Notes: a model not told the origin generated them from the sequence alone. A stretch of 64,000 nt of DNA from Rhodocyclaceae bacterium (GCA_016704145.1 JADJAS010000001.1:620001-684000); one strand, 5' to 3'. Counted from the stretch's first letter, positions 17,658 to 26,855 are shown. A program made the numbers and translations.

Positions 17658-19817
17658 TCATCCCGCGAGCAGGCGCGCGGCCTCGCTGGCCGGCAAGGGA
17701 CGGCTGAACAGGAAGCCCTGCATCTCATCGCAGCCAAGGTCCTGCAGGGTGCGGCGCTGGAAGTCGGTTTCGACGCCCTCGGCCAGCAGTTTGAGCTCGA
17801 AGCCGTCGGCAATGCCGACGATGGCATTGACGATCGGCGAATGGCGATGGTTTTCGTCGAGGTCGCGGACGAACGACTGGTCGAGCTTGATGCTGTTGAT
17901 CGGGAAGCGGCGCAAATAGTTGAGCGATGAATAGCCGGTGCCAAAATCGTCGATGGATATCCGCACACCACGATCGCGCAGCATGCGCATCTTGTCGATG
18001 ACCCCCGACACATCCTGCAGCAGCAGGTTCTCGGTGATTTCGATTTCCAGCGAATTGGGCGGCAGGCGATGCCGCTCAACATGGGAGGTGATGCGATCGA
18101 CCAGGTCGCCGCGATCGAACTCCTGTGGCGAGACATTGACGGACATGCGCAGTTCCGAGTGCCCCCAGGCTCGCCACTGCGCGAGTTGAGCGCAGGCCTG
18201 GGCGAGCACGGAATCGGTGATCGCCCTGATGAGGCCGGTTTCCTCGGCGAGATCGATGAAGCCGCAGGGATCGAGCAGGCCATGTTCGGGATGTTGCCAG
18301 CGCACCAGGGCCTCCATGCCGACGATGCGTTTGCGCACGACGCTGAACTGCGGCTGGAAGTAGAGCTTGAATTCCGAGCGTTCGATCGCCAGCCGCAAAT
18401 CGTTTTCCAGCCCAATGCGCTCGTGGTAGCTGGCGTTCATCTCGGCCGTGAAGAACCGGTAGGCGTTCTTGCCGGCCGCCTTGACCTTGTACATGGCGAT
18501 GTCGGCGTTTTTCAGCAGCGTGTCGGCATTGTCGCCGTCGCGCGGAAACACCGCGATGCCGACGCTGGCGGTGGCGCGAAAATCCTGCCCGGCGACATGG
18601 AACGGCTGCTTGAGCTCGTCGACGATCTTGTCGGCGATTACCGTCACGTCGCCCGCCTGGGCCAGGTCGGGCAACAGGATGGTGAACTCGTCGCCGCCCT
18701 GGCGGGCCAGCGTATCGCCGGCCCGGACGCAACGCCGCAACGCCTGGGCCACGCTCTTCAGCAGCTCGTCGCCTTCGGCGTGGCCATAGGTGTCGTTGAC
18801 CAGCTTGAAGCGATCAAGGTCGACGAACATCACGCCGACCATTCTGGCGTGACGGCGGGCCTGGGTAATGGCGAGTTCGAGGCGGTCCTTGAACAGTCGG
18901 CGGTTCGGCAACTGGGTCAGATGGTCATGGAGCGCCTGGAAACTGATGGTCTCCTCGGCGATCTTGCGTTCCGTGATGTCGCGCGCCACGCCATAGGTGC
19001 CCATGAAGTTGCCCGTCTGGCCGCCCTTGCCTTCGCCATAAATGCCCACCGCGCTGAGCATGGTCACCACGCAGCGGCTTTCGTAAGTCCGCGTCCGGCC
19101 TTCGTGCTTCGCTTTGAGCTTGACCTCGACGTTGGCGGCGGCGCGATTGTCGCTGCGACGCTCGTTGAAGACGAAACGAACCAGTTCGCGATCGTCGTCG
19201 AACACCACCGTCGAGTAATGCTTGCCAATCACTTCGTCACGCGAATAGCCGAGCATCGACTCGAAGCGGTTATTGACGAACAGGAAGCGGCCCTGGTCGT
19301 CGAGCGTGTAGATCAGATCGGGCGAGTTCTCCACCAGGAAACGATGCAGGCGTTCCGACTGCTCGAGGCGAGCCATCATCAGCGCGTGGCGATGCTCGAG
19401 GTGCCGCCGGTGCAGCGCATTGTCGACCTTGTGTTTGATGTGGGCCATGTCACCTGGCTTGCGCACGAACTCGACGGCGCCGTAGCGCAACGCCTGGATG
19501 GCGGAATCGATGCTGTCGTCGCCGCTGACCATGATCACGCTAGTCGGAATGTGGTTGCCGCTGATCCACTTGAGAATGTCGAGGCCCGAAATGTCCGGCA
19601 GGTTGATATCGAGCAAAGCGATGGCGATACCGCGCTTTTCGAGGATGGCCAGCGCCGCGGTCCCGGAAGCGCACTGCGTGATCTCGCGTCCGTCGCCTTC
19701 GATCAGCATGGCCAGGCTGGCACGCATGCGCGGCTCGTCGTCGACGATCAGTATCCTGTCGATGGGCAAGTCCGCTTCCTGCATTGGCTTGAAGTTGGAC
19801 ATGGCGAAGCCGCTCAT
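17658..19817 (-). CDS. Response regulator with PAS, GGDEF and EAL domains
   Basis: 719-aa cyclic-di-GMP signalling protein. Order: receiver (about 20-135, phospho-Asp D70 in ALLDINLPD), PAS (about 155-285), GGDEF (about 295-455) and EAL (about 470-715). The cyclase motif is intact (GGDEF 374-378), with an inhibitory RxxD site five residues upstream (RAGD). The phosphodiesterase motif is intact too (EAL 502-504, plus ENLLL and DDFGTGYSSL). Both activities are possible, and the balance may be set by phosphorylation. It overlaps the upstream kinase gene by 4 bp (ATGA), so the kinase is the likely phosphodonor. Confidence 0.94.
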   Translation of the reverse strand: MSGFAMSNFKPMQEADLPIDRILIVDDEPRMRASLAMLIEGDGREITQCASGTAALAILEKRGIAIALLDINLPDISGLDILKWISGNHIPTSVIMVSGDDSIDSAIQALRYGAVEFVRKPGDMAHIKHKVDNALHRRHLEHRHALMMARLEQSERLHRFLVENSPDLIYTLDDQGRFLFVNNRFESMLGYSRDEVIGKHYSTVVFDDDRELVRFVFNERRSDNRAAANVEVKLKAKHEGRTRTYESRCVVTMLSAVGIYGEGKGGQTGNFMGTYGVARDITERKIAEETISFQALHDHLTQLPNRRLFKDRLELAITQARRHARMVGVMFVDLDRFKLVNDTYGHAEGDELLKSVAQALRRCVRAGDTLARQGGDEFTILLPDLAQAGDVTVIADKIVDELKQPFHVAGQDFRATASVGIAVFPRDGDNADTLLKNADIAMYKVKAAGKNAYRFFTAEMNASYHERIGLENDLRLAIERSEFKLYFQPQFSVVRKRIVGMEALVRWQHPEHGLLDPCGFIDLAEETGLIRAITDSVLAQACAQLAQWRAWGHSELRMSVNVSPQEFDRGDLVDRITSHVERHRLPPNSLEIEITENLLLQDVSGVIDKMRMLRDRGVRISIDDFGTGYSSLNYLRRFPINSIKLDQSFVRDLDENHRHSPIVNAIVGIADGFELKLLAEGVETDFQRRTLQDLGCDEMQGFLFSRPLPASEAARLLAG

Positions 19818-22003
19818 GGTGCGCTCCTTTCGGACTTCGGCAGCAGGATGACGAACGTGGTGCCCTGGCCAGCCCGGCTCTGGAAGGTAATCTGGCCGTC
19901 AAGCCCCTTCACCAGCGCCGCGACAATGGACAGGCCCACGCCGGCGTGGCCCGGTCGGCGCCCGGGATCCAGTGGCTGGAAGATATTCTGGATGACCTCC
20001 GTCGGCAATCCCGGCCCCGTGTCGGCAAGGCGGATCTCCACATGGTCGCGGCCGCCCTGCCGAAGACCGTGGACGGTGGACACCACCAGGCGGCCGCCGG
20101 ACGGCACGGCCTCGGAGGCGTTCTTCCAAAGATTGAGCAGGATCTGCTTGATCTGGTCGCGGCTACCGGGAATCGCCGGAAGCTGCTCGTTCAGAATCAG
20201 GTCGAGCGTGATCCCGCGAGTCGTGAATAGTGACTCGCGGTACAACGCCGCCATGCCCTCGATGATGGCATTTACATCAGCCTCGCCTTCATCGTGAGTC
20301 TTGGGTGATTTTTCGCCAAGGCGGCGGATGATTTTGGCGACGCGATCGATCTCTTCCTTGAGTATGTCCAGTTCGTGATGAACGCCGGCACTCCGCGGCA
20401 TTCGGTCGGATACGATCTTGAGATAGTTCGTGATGATCGATAACGGGTTGCCCGCCTCGTGGGCCACCTGCCGCGCCCGCTGCTCGAAGCGAGAGGTCAG
20501 TTCCGCCTCTTGTTGCCGTTCGCGGTCCCGCATACCGCGCCCCTGCTCCAGGCTGCTCGCCGCCAGCCGGGCGAAACTGGCCATCCAGGCCAGCTGCTTT
20601 TCGCACCGGACGAACTGCGCCTCGCTGATGCCGAAGGCCATCACGCCGACCACACGGCTCCCGACCTTCATGGGCAGATATAGCACGCCGGCGCTGCCAA
20701 GCGCTCGCGCAATCTGGAGATCCGTCAAAGAAGCGTCCGCCGCGGGGCTGGCATTGAACGTGGCGCGGGCTTCCTCGCCCAACGCGACCGTGGCGGCAAG
20801 ACTGCGGGCCGCTAACGGCAACGCAAGAGCCGCCAGCAGCGGCGGCTGTCCGCCAACGTCGGCACCCGTCAGCATCGTTTGGTCATCCCGCGCCAGCAGA
20901 AACGCGGGATAACCCAGCCCGAACAGAATTCGCGCTGCTTCCCGCACGGCCTGAAGTACTTCCGCATCATCGCGAATTTCCGAAAGGCTGTGGCGAAGCG
21001 GTGCCATCACCGCCATGTCGCGCACCACCGTCTCAATCCGCTCGTTGGCCGCGCGATGCTCGGGCGGACCAGCATTTTCGAAGGGAAGGCGCGAGACATG
21101 CGGCAGGGTCCCGGCCGAGGTTGCGACATCGACGCCCAAACCGGCCGCCAGTTCGCCAACACGGGCGATGGCCCGGTCGCGCAACTCGGCCAAACGACCT
21201 CCCGGCAAGCCAAGCATGGTTTCCGCAGCCCCATGTTCGAACCCGCTTGCGGCCACTCCCTCGGTAGCCAAGGGCCAACCGACAGCAATGTGGGCCGTCC
21301 AGACCATCCGGCTCAGGGTATCCGCCGCCACGATCTCGGTCGGCTGGCAGTGATGGAATAGCACGGCATCCGCGACGAACGAGGGCAAGCGCCACCGGTC
21401 GATCAACCAAGCGCCCACGGCGGCATGATCGGTACCGAGCTCCGGCCGCTCCAGAGCCAATAGCGCCTCTTCATCGCGACTCCAGGCCAGCAGCGCGCCA
21501 TAGCGGCCGTTCAGCCCCCCCAGGAGCAGCAGTTGGCCGACATCATGCAGCAAGCCGGCGAGATAGGCTTCCTCGCCATCTTCCCGGCCAAGTTCGATGG
21601 CAATGGCCCGAGCCAGTTCGGCGACACGCAGGGAATGGATCCAGTACCCGGTCAAGTCAAGGCTGCGCTCCCCGTCGGAGCGATCGAAAACGCCGCGTAT
21701 CGCCAAGCAGGCCATCATGGTCCGCACCAAGCGCGGCCCCAGCGTGCCGACACAGCGATCAATGGTCTTCAACTGGCCATCGAGCGCCCGGAACGAGTGA
21801 TTGGCGGCAACCAGGACATGGACACTGAGTGCCGGATCCAGCCGGACGACATCCGCCAACTCGGCCGACGACACCGACTCACTGTCCGAGAGATCCAGCA
21901 GGCGCGACAATACCTGCGGCATCGAAGGCAGATCAAAACGTCCTATGGCGTCGGCAATCGACTCCGGAACCGGCTGCAACATCCCTCCCACACTGCTTTT
22001 CAC
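19814..22003 (-). CDS. HDOD-GAF sensor histidine kinase
   Basis: 729-aa soluble hybrid sensor. An N-terminal HDOD domain (about 15-230, with LAGLLHDVGQLL and DHAAVGAWLIDRWRLP) is followed by a GAF-like region (about 340-490) and a histidine kinase core. H515 lies in VAHEAGNPLSII, then LLNLWKNASEAVPSGG, LADTGPGLP and GVGLSIVAALV. No membrane segment is seen, so the signal is cytosolic. Start codon GTG at 22003; an ATG seven codons in is possible. It feeds the coupled REC-PAS-GGDEF-EAL gene, so together they form a two-component route to c-di-GMP. Confidence 0.92.
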   Translation of the reverse strand: MKSSVGGMLQPVPESIADAIGRFDLPSMPQVLSRLLDLSDSESVSSAELADVVRLDPALSVHVLVAANHSFRALDGQLKTIDRCVGTLGPRLVRTMMACLAIRGVFDRSDGERSLDLTGYWIHSLRVAELARAIAIELGREDGEEAYLAGLLHDVGQLLLLGGLNGRYGALLAWSRDEEALLALERPELGTDHAAVGAWLIDRWRLPSFVADAVLFHHCQPTEIVAADTLSRMVWTAHIAVGWPLATEGVAASGFEHGAAETMLGLPGGRLAELRDRAIARVGELAAGLGVDVATSAGTLPHVSRLPFENAGPPEHRAANERIETVVRDMAVMAPLRHSLSEIRDDAEVLQAVREAARILFGLGYPAFLLARDDQTMLTGADVGGQPPLLAALALPLAARSLAATVALGEEARATFNASPAADASLTDLQIARALGSAGVLYLPMKVGSRVVGVMAFGISEAQFVRCEKQLAWMASFARLAASSLEQGRGMRDRERQQEAELTSRFEQRARQVAHEAGNPLSIITNYLKIVSDRMPRSAGVHHELDILKEEIDRVAKIIRRLGEKSPKTHDEGEADVNAIIEGMAALYRESLFTTRGITLDLILNEQLPAIPGSRDQIKQILLNLWKNASEAVPSGGRLVVSTVHGLRQGGRDHVEIRLADTGPGLPTEVIQNIFQPLDPGRRPGHAGVGLSIVAALVKGLDGQITFQSRAGQGTTFVILLPKSERSAP

Positions 22004-22326
22004 GGTACTCTCGAGGCTTGGCTGAATCTATCGCATCAAAACCGGATCAGTGTCACCGAAAAGGCGCCGAATCCAGGCCAATCCTCTCTTATGTTCTTGC
22101 GGCGCGCTCACGACAACTTCGCCCGCCCAAGGCAAAGCACGGACAATGCCAGCCTACGGATAGCATTCTTGAACAATCGCTTAGCGTTACCATGTGGTCG
22201 CTGGGGCGGAGAAACTGTAAGAAATCCCAACAAAACGACCCGGGATGCCGTTATCGACTGGAAACAGGGAATTGGCCGTGAGGGCGCTTGCGGGCTCGGC
22301 TTGACTCGCGTTACCAGGCAGTCTGG
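22004..22326. other. Intergenic stretch without recognised gene
   Basis: 323 bases between the HDOD kinase start and the bacteriohemerythrin stop. It must contain the kinase promoter and the end of the redox operon. I see no convincing ORF, RNA gene or strong terminator hairpin. Confidence 0.5.
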
Positions 22327-22731
22327 TCAATCGACTTCATCGTTCAGGTAAGCGCGATGCTGTTTGGCCCCATCCATGACATGGCCAGCCCACCACAGGG
22401 TGAGAAATCTCTGAAGTTCGAGCTTGTCAAAGTTTTCAGTCGTGACGATCTCGGCGGCAAGATACTCGTACTCGTCACATTCGTGGCGGTAGCTGTCGAG
22501 ATCCGGAAAGTTGCGGTCGACAAGTAGCGAAGTTTCCGTCGCGAAATGCGTACGCGCGAAGGCCATCAGCCGATCGAAGGCGTACCGGAATTCCGCGTCG
22601 TCGCCGTTGCCATGGTCGGCCGCGCAATAGTCCGCCAACGCTCCACAATCCGCCAGTATCTGCCTATGCTGGTCGTCGAGCAAGTCGTTGCCGACACTAA
22701 AACTCTGATCCCATGGCACGCGGTTCGGCAT
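22327..22731 (-). CDS. Bacteriohemerythrin
   Basis: Small O2-binding di-iron protein, about 134 aa. Iron ligands are recognisable in LLDDQHRQIL, THFATETSLL, DSYRHECDEYEYL and WWAGHVMDGAKQHRAYL. The ATG at 22731 has AAGGA seven bases upstream; the longer frame to 22773 is less likely. It is the last gene of the FNR-linked redox operon. Roles known for the family are O2 delivery, O2 sensing and protection of oxygen-sensitive enzymes, which fits an FeS-rich membrane complex encoded just upstream. Confidence 0.9.
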   Translation of the reverse strand: MPNRVPWDQSFSVGNDLLDDQHRQILADCGALADYCAADHGNGDDAEFRYAFDRLMAFARTHFATETSLLVDRNFPDLDSYRHECDEYEYLAAEIVTTENFDKLELQRFLTLWWAGHVMDGAKQHRAYLNDEVD

Positions 22732-22744
22732 CGGCTGTCCTTGG

Positions 22745-23173
22745 TCAATAGCCGAGCGACTCGACGACGGCAACCAGGTCGGCGAAGCTGGCGGATTCGA
22801 GCTTCGCGGCCAAGGCTGCCTTGTCGAGCCCCTGGCAGTCGAACTTGGTCAGGCCGACCTCGAACGACAGTTCGCGAATTTCGAGTGGCGACATGAAGCC
22901 GATGTTGCAGATGTGCGCGATGCACTTGCGCTCCGGCTCGGAAAGTTCCAGGCCGTGGTGCTTGAGGATCTCCATGTAGCGCTCGGCGGCGAGGTTGAGC
23001 CGGCCGCTGATCTCCATGGTGTTGTTGCGGCCCTCGGTGAGGATGGCCAGCGGCGGCCCGAAGAACACCGGCGTCTTGCCGACCCTGCGGGTCTGCTCGT
23101 CGCGCGTCAGCGCCGGGGCGACCCAGGTGGGGTCGCCCCTGACGGGACCGGGCTTCTCGGGTGAATCCGACAT
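22745..23173 (-). CDS. Hypothetical protein in redox operon
   Basis: 142-aa soluble protein of unknown function. The N-terminal 50 residues are proline-rich and probably disordered (SDSPEKPGPVRGDPTWVAP). The rest looks helical (LNLAAERYMEILKHHGLEL, PERKCIAHICNIGF). Two cysteines fall in KCIAHIC but do not form a CxxCH heme motif. It lies 13 bp upstream of the hemerythrin start and 10 bp after the cytochrome stop, so it is surely cotranscribed. It may be an assembly or accessory factor (inference from position only). Confidence 0.75.
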   Translation of the reverse strand: MSDSPEKPGPVRGDPTWVAPALTRDEQTRRVGKTPVFFGPPLAILTEGRNNTMEISGRLNLAAERYMEILKHHGLELSEPERKCIAHICNIGFMSPLEIRELSFEVGLTKFDCQGLDKAALAAKLESASFADLVAVVESLGY

Positions 23174-23183
23174 CAACGCGACC

Positions 23184-23975
23184 TCAGTGCGGGATCGGGT
23201 GCAGCAGCTCGTGCTTCGCGTCCTTCATACCCTTCGGCAGCTGGGGCGAAGGCTCGGGCTGCAGCTGCACGAAGCCGCGATTGCGCACGCCGTCCTGCAC
23301 GTTGTGCGGGTTATGGCACTCGGTGCAGGTGAACCAGCGCTTCTTGCCAGTGCTGGTGAACTCGCCGATACGCTTGCCGTGGATGCCGTCGCGCCAGTCG
23401 CGCAGCTTGTCGCCGTGGCATTTGCCGCACAGCAGCTGCGGCTGGTCAAAGCTGACCGGATCGCCGTAGTGGTCGACCAGCATGTTGCGCTTGGTCGTGT
23501 GGTGGCAGTCCATGCACCAGATGCGGCCGCGGCCATGCTGGAAGTTCGCGAGGTCGGGCACCATCGCCTCCATGGTCGGGTTCGGCTTGGCCCGCTTGTC
23601 CTTCGGCAAGGTCGGCGGATTGAACTGCGGGCCGACGCCGTTGTGGCAGGAAACGCCGCACATCGGCATCAGCGCCAGCTTCTCCGAGCGCGGCTTGACC
23701 ACGGCATGCCCCTCGGGAAGCTTTTCCATCCCGGGCATCTTGCCCATCGGCGCAGTGCCGTCGTAGGGATCGCCGTACCAGAGTGCGGCGCCGGTGGTCG
23801 GCGAGCACTTGACATTCGGCCAGCCCGGCTTGATCTCGCGCTTCGTGATCTCCGAGGCACCCTTGCGGCTTTCGAAGCAGACATCGTCCTTCTTCTCCGC
23901 GTCCTGCGCGAAGGCGAACGCAGCGATCCCGCAGCAGAACGCGAGGATCATCGTATGGAATGCAATTTTTTTCAT
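23184..23975 (-). CDS. Periplasmic tetraheme cytochrome c
   Basis: About 263 aa with a signal peptide (MKKIAFHTMILAFCCGIAAFAFA) and four CxxCH heme sites: CGVSCH, CMDCH, CGKCH and CTECH. Extra histidines nearby could give bis-His ligation. It is the electron-carrying subunit of the module with the NrfD-like and FeS proteins. The ATG at 23975 was preferred because GTGAG lies nine bases upstream and the signal peptide then starts cleanly; the alternative at 23984 abuts the upstream stop. It recalls DsrJ-like cytochromes in context, but heme number and sequence do not establish that. Confidence 0.87.
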   Translation of the reverse strand: MKKIAFHTMILAFCCGIAAFAFAQDAEKKDDVCFESRKGASEITKREIKPGWPNVKCSPTTGAALWYGDPYDGTAPMGKMPGMEKLPEGHAVVKPRSEKLALMPMCGVSCHNGVGPQFNPPTLPKDKRAKPNPTMEAMVPDLANFQHGRGRIWCMDCHHTTKRNMLVDHYGDPVSFDQPQLLCGKCHGDKLRDWRDGIHGKRIGEFTSTGKKRWFTCTECHNPHNVQDGVRNRGFVQLQPEPSPQLPKGMKDAKHELLHPIPH

Positions 23976-23985
23976 GATCGTCATC

Positions 23986-25200
23986 TCACTTCGCCGCGCC
24001 GTACTTGATCTCGCCCTGCAGGATGCCGATGGCGCCCTTGAGCAGGATGGTCAGGATGAAGAAGCCGAAGGCCCAGATGCCGAGGGTCAGCAGCCACTCG
24101 ACGAAGGTCGGGTAGTACTCGGTCACCTCGCCGATCGGGGTCGGAATGAAGCCCGGCACGATCAGACCCATGCCCTTCTCGATCCAGATGCCGGCGAAGG
24201 CCATCACGCAGGGGATCGGCAGCAGCTTGAAGTTGTTGCGGATCGACGGGATGAGGAACAGCACGAACGAGCTGATCATCAGGATCACCGCCCCCCAGAA
24301 CCACGGCACCAGGTTGGTCAGGCCGTGCAGGCCGAACATCAGGTAGTAGAGGCCGTTGGCGTGCTCGGTGCGGGCGTAGAGCTCGACCACCACTTCCGAC
24401 AGCGTCAGGAACAGCGCGATGCCGAGGCACCAGGTGACGATGGTCGTCAGCAGCTTGATGGCGCTGTCGTCGACCCAGAACTTGGTGTTGTTGCGGATGA
24501 TCAGGAAGGCCAGGATGATCAGGCAGGGGCCGGCCGCGAACGCCGTGGCGATGAAGCGGATCGGCATCATGCTGTGGAACCACATCGGGCGCGCCGGCAT
24601 GGTCGAGATCAGGAAGGCCGTGACGGTGTGGATGGACAGCGCCCAGACGATCGCGATCCACACCAGCGGCATGAACCATTTCCGGTTGATCGGCTGTCCG
24701 GTGTACTTGCACCACAGGTAGTAGAAGCCGCAGATGGCGTTGAGGATCAGGTAGCCGGTGAGCACCAGCACGTCCCAGCCCAGCATCGAGTGCGGGAAGT
24801 TGTAGATGCCGATGATCGGGAGCATGTGCCAGAGGCGGTCCGGCCGGCCCATGTGGGCGAAGACGAACATCGTCACCATGATCACGGCGGAGATCGCCAG
24901 CATCTCGCCCAGCACGGCCACCTTGTGCATGCCCTCGTGGTGGTAGGCATACGCCGGGAAGACGATGGTCACCGCCCCGGCGGCGACGCCGACGAGGAAG
25001 ACCAGGTTGGCGAAATAGAGGCCGTCGTGGATCTGGCTGGTCATGCCGGTGACGATCAGGCCCTCGGTGTTCTGCAGGTAGAACACGTAGAGCATGCCGA
25101 TGATGAGTACGCCGAGGGCACCCATCCAGGCGTAGAACTTGGTGCCGCCCTTGAGGACGTAACCCACATAGTCGGCAGCGAAACGGGTCAGTTGTTGCAC
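23986..25200 (-). CDS. NrfD/PsrC-family quinone-interacting membrane subunit
   Basis: 404-aa polytopic protein with about ten hydrophobic helices over its whole length, typical of the NrfD/HybB/DsrP family. These proteins exchange electrons between the quinone pool and a periplasmic FeS subunit. It is flanked by exactly such partners, the 4x[4Fe-4S] protein upstream (10-bp gap) and the tetraheme cytochrome downstream. No molybdopterin catalytic subunit is encoded in the operon, so its redox partner must be elsewhere or be a soluble carrier. Confidence 0.92.
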   Translation of the reverse strand: MQQLTRFAADYVGYVLKGGTKFYAWMGALGVLIIGMLYVFYLQNTEGLIVTGMTSQIHDGLYFANLVFLVGVAAGAVTIVFPAYAYHHEGMHKVAVLGEMLAISAVIMVTMFVFAHMGRPDRLWHMLPIIGIYNFPHSMLGWDVLVLTGYLILNAICGFYYLWCKYTGQPINRKWFMPLVWIAIVWALSIHTVTAFLISTMPARPMWFHSMMPIRFIATAFAAGPCLIILAFLIIRNNTKFWVDDSAIKLLTTIVTWCLGIALFLTLSEVVVELYARTEHANGLYYLMFGLHGLTNLVPWFWGAVILMISSFVLFLIPSIRNNFKLLPIPCVMAFAGIWIEKGMGLIVPGFIPTPIGEVTEYYPTFVEWLLTLGIWAFGFFILTILLKGAIGILQGEIKYGAAK

Positions 25201-25210
25201 GGCTCGCTCC

Positions 25211-26302
25211 TCAATCGTAGAAGTAGAAGAATTTCGGGAAGGTGTTGAGCTCGGCCTTCAGGCGGAAGACGTTCTTCCGCTCGAGGATCTTGCTCACTTC
25301 GCTTTCCGGGTCGAGCAGGTTGCCGAACTTGCGCGCGCCGACCGGGCAGACCTCGACGCAGGCCGGGTAGCGGTCGTGGCGGGTGCGCTGCAGGCACCAG
25401 TGGCACTTCTCGACGACGCCGCGCATGCGCGGGCGGTTGCCCAGGTAGTGCGTCACCGGGTTCATCTCTTCCTTCGGCAGCACCGGGGAGGCGAGGTTGA
25501 TGCGGCGCGCCCAGTAGGGGCAGGCACCCATGCACATGCGGCAGCCGATGCACCAGTTGTAGTCGATCACCACCGGGCCGTCGGCCTCGCGGTAGGTGGT
25601 GCGCACCGGGCAGACCTTGACACAGGGCGGCTTCTCGCACTGCATGCAGGCGATCGGCATGTAGGTGGCGTCTTGCTCCGGCACCGCCTCGGGGTTGTAG
25701 TGGTACTGGCCCTCGAGCACCTGGCCGGCCGGGGTGTAGGCGTTGCCGCCGACCTGGATGCCGAGCCCCTCGGGGTAGCCGTGGTCCATCTTGCCCTGCT
25801 CGAACTTGCCGCGCTCCATGCGCAGCACCTGGATCCACTCGATCTTCTCGCCGGGCTTGGTGCCGCGCGACTGGTTGTTCTCGGCGACGCAGGCATGCAC
25901 GCAGCGACGGCAGCCGATGCACTTGCGGATGTTCAGCGCGTAGCCCATCAGCACGCCGGGCTGCGGGCCGGTGGTGTCGACCGTGACCTGCTTGCCGTAT
26001 TCCTGCGAATAGCGACGCTCGAGCCGGGCGCGCGCCTCGGCCTTTTCCGCGTCGGTCATCAGGCGGTAGTTCTTCTGGAAGTGCTCGGCCCACTCGATGG
26101 CCGCTTTCGCCTCGTCGGACTGGGTCATCAAGGCCGCAGTCCCCATCAGCGACGACATGCTCAACATGCCGCTGGCCTTGAGGAAGTCACGCCGCGTGGT
26201 CTTGAGCGCCGCCTTGGAAGGGTCCGCCGAAGCAGGCTGGGCCAAGCATTCTGAGGCCCTCTGCTCGACCGGAACGGCAGGGATATTCTTCTTGATGGTC
26301 AC
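25211..26302 (-). CDS. Tat-exported 4x[4Fe-4S] ferredoxin-like subunit
   Basis: 363 aa with a twin-arginine signal (TTRRDFLKASG, residues 35-45). Sixteen cysteines form four cluster motifs: C128/131/134/138, C219/222/227/231, C251/254/257/261 and C300/303/315/319. This is the DsrO/HybA/NrfC/PsrB electron-transfer family. The start is GTG at 26302, fixed by a strong AGGAGG six bases upstream. It heads the five-gene operon, with an FNR box 114 bp upstream. A long interdomain insert (about 145-215) separates the first two cysteine groups. Confidence 0.92.
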   Translation of the reverse strand: MTIKKNIPAVPVEQRASECLAQPASADPSKAALKTTRRDFLKASGMLSMSSLMGTAALMTQSDEAKAAIEWAEHFQKNYRLMTDAEKAEARARLERRYSQEYGKQVTVDTTGPQPGVLMGYALNIRKCIGCRRCVHACVAENNQSRGTKPGEKIEWIQVLRMERGKFEQGKMDHGYPEGLGIQVGGNAYTPAGQVLEGQYHYNPEAVPEQDATYMPIACMQCEKPPCVKVCPVRTTYREADGPVVIDYNWCIGCRMCMGACPYWARRINLASPVLPKEEMNPVTHYLGNRPRMRGVVEKCHWCLQRTRHDRYPACVEVCPVGARKFGNLLDPESEVSKILERKNVFRLKAELNTFPKFFYFYD

Positions 26303-26387
26303 AGATGTCCTCCTTTAGGGAAATCAATCGCCCAAATCAGTGAATGCAGTGAATGACTTGGGCAAGGATAGTGGTTGGGGTCGCAAA

Positions 26388-26394
26388 CTATCAC
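26388..26394 (-). promoter_or_regulatory. Putative -10 element of FNR-dependent promoter
   Basis: On the minus strand TGATAGT begins 23 bases after the end of the FNR box. That puts the box centre near -41.5, the class II activation geometry. This is inferred from spacing. Confidence 0.45.
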
Positions 26395-26415
26395 TGAAAT
26401 GATTGGACATGGTCA

Positions 26416-26429
26416 TTGATCGTAATCAA
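26416..26429 (-). promoter_or_regulatory. FNR/ANR-type binding site
   Basis: TTGAT-CGTA-ATCAA is a perfect match to the FNR half-site consensus with the standard four-base spacer. It lies 114 bp upstream of the GTG start of the FeS subunit. It indicates anaerobic control of the redox module and hemerythrin. Confidence 0.8.
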
Positions 26430-26583
26430 ACAGCCGTCGTAGACAGGCAACCCAGATCGTTATCCGGCCAATTGCCAGCCGCGGTCCAATGACGTCCTCT
26501 CTTGGGAGGCGATGACAGCCAGAATCGTCGGTTGAGTACAAGGCAAGGTAGTCGGCTTGTCATCTTTCTGGCCACGGCAATGC

Positions 26584-26614
26584 CGTGAAAAGGGCCTAGC
26601 CTTGCGGCTAAGCC
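26584..26614 (-). terminator. Possible rho-independent terminator hairpin
   Basis: GGGCCTAGCC and GGCTAAGCCC form a 10-bp stem with one mismatch and a TTGC loop. The preceding A run gives a short T tract on the minus strand. No intact minus-strand gene ends here, so it may be a relic. Confidence 0.4.
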
Positions 26615-26855
26615 CTTGAAGGAACTGGTGGTGGAGAAACTCCACCGAAAGAACCAGCATCTTAAAGCATTTCGGGTTTTTTAGGAAGGATTGAGGCCAG
26701 CAGGGGCTTCGGAGGATGCTTTTCGCACCTCTACCACCCCCGCTCACGCACCGCGCCACAATTCAGCCAAGGGAAATGGCCGAGTTCGATTCCGCGAACG
26801 GCAATCACACTCAGGACCATGGCGATCACCACCAAGAGGCGGCCGAAAAGAAAAC

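Noticed and set aside
23184..26302. Assignment as dsrJ-dsrP-dsrO of the sulfite reductase complex
   Set aside because: No dsrM, dsrK or dsrAB nearby, and the cytochrome has four CxxCH sites rather than the three of DsrJ; kept as a generic NrfD-type module.
26584..26660. Possible tRNA or tRNA-derived att fragment (TGGTGG followed by hairpins)
   Set aside because: No cloverleaf can be drawn, and it shares only a few bases with the tRNA-Phe 3' end.
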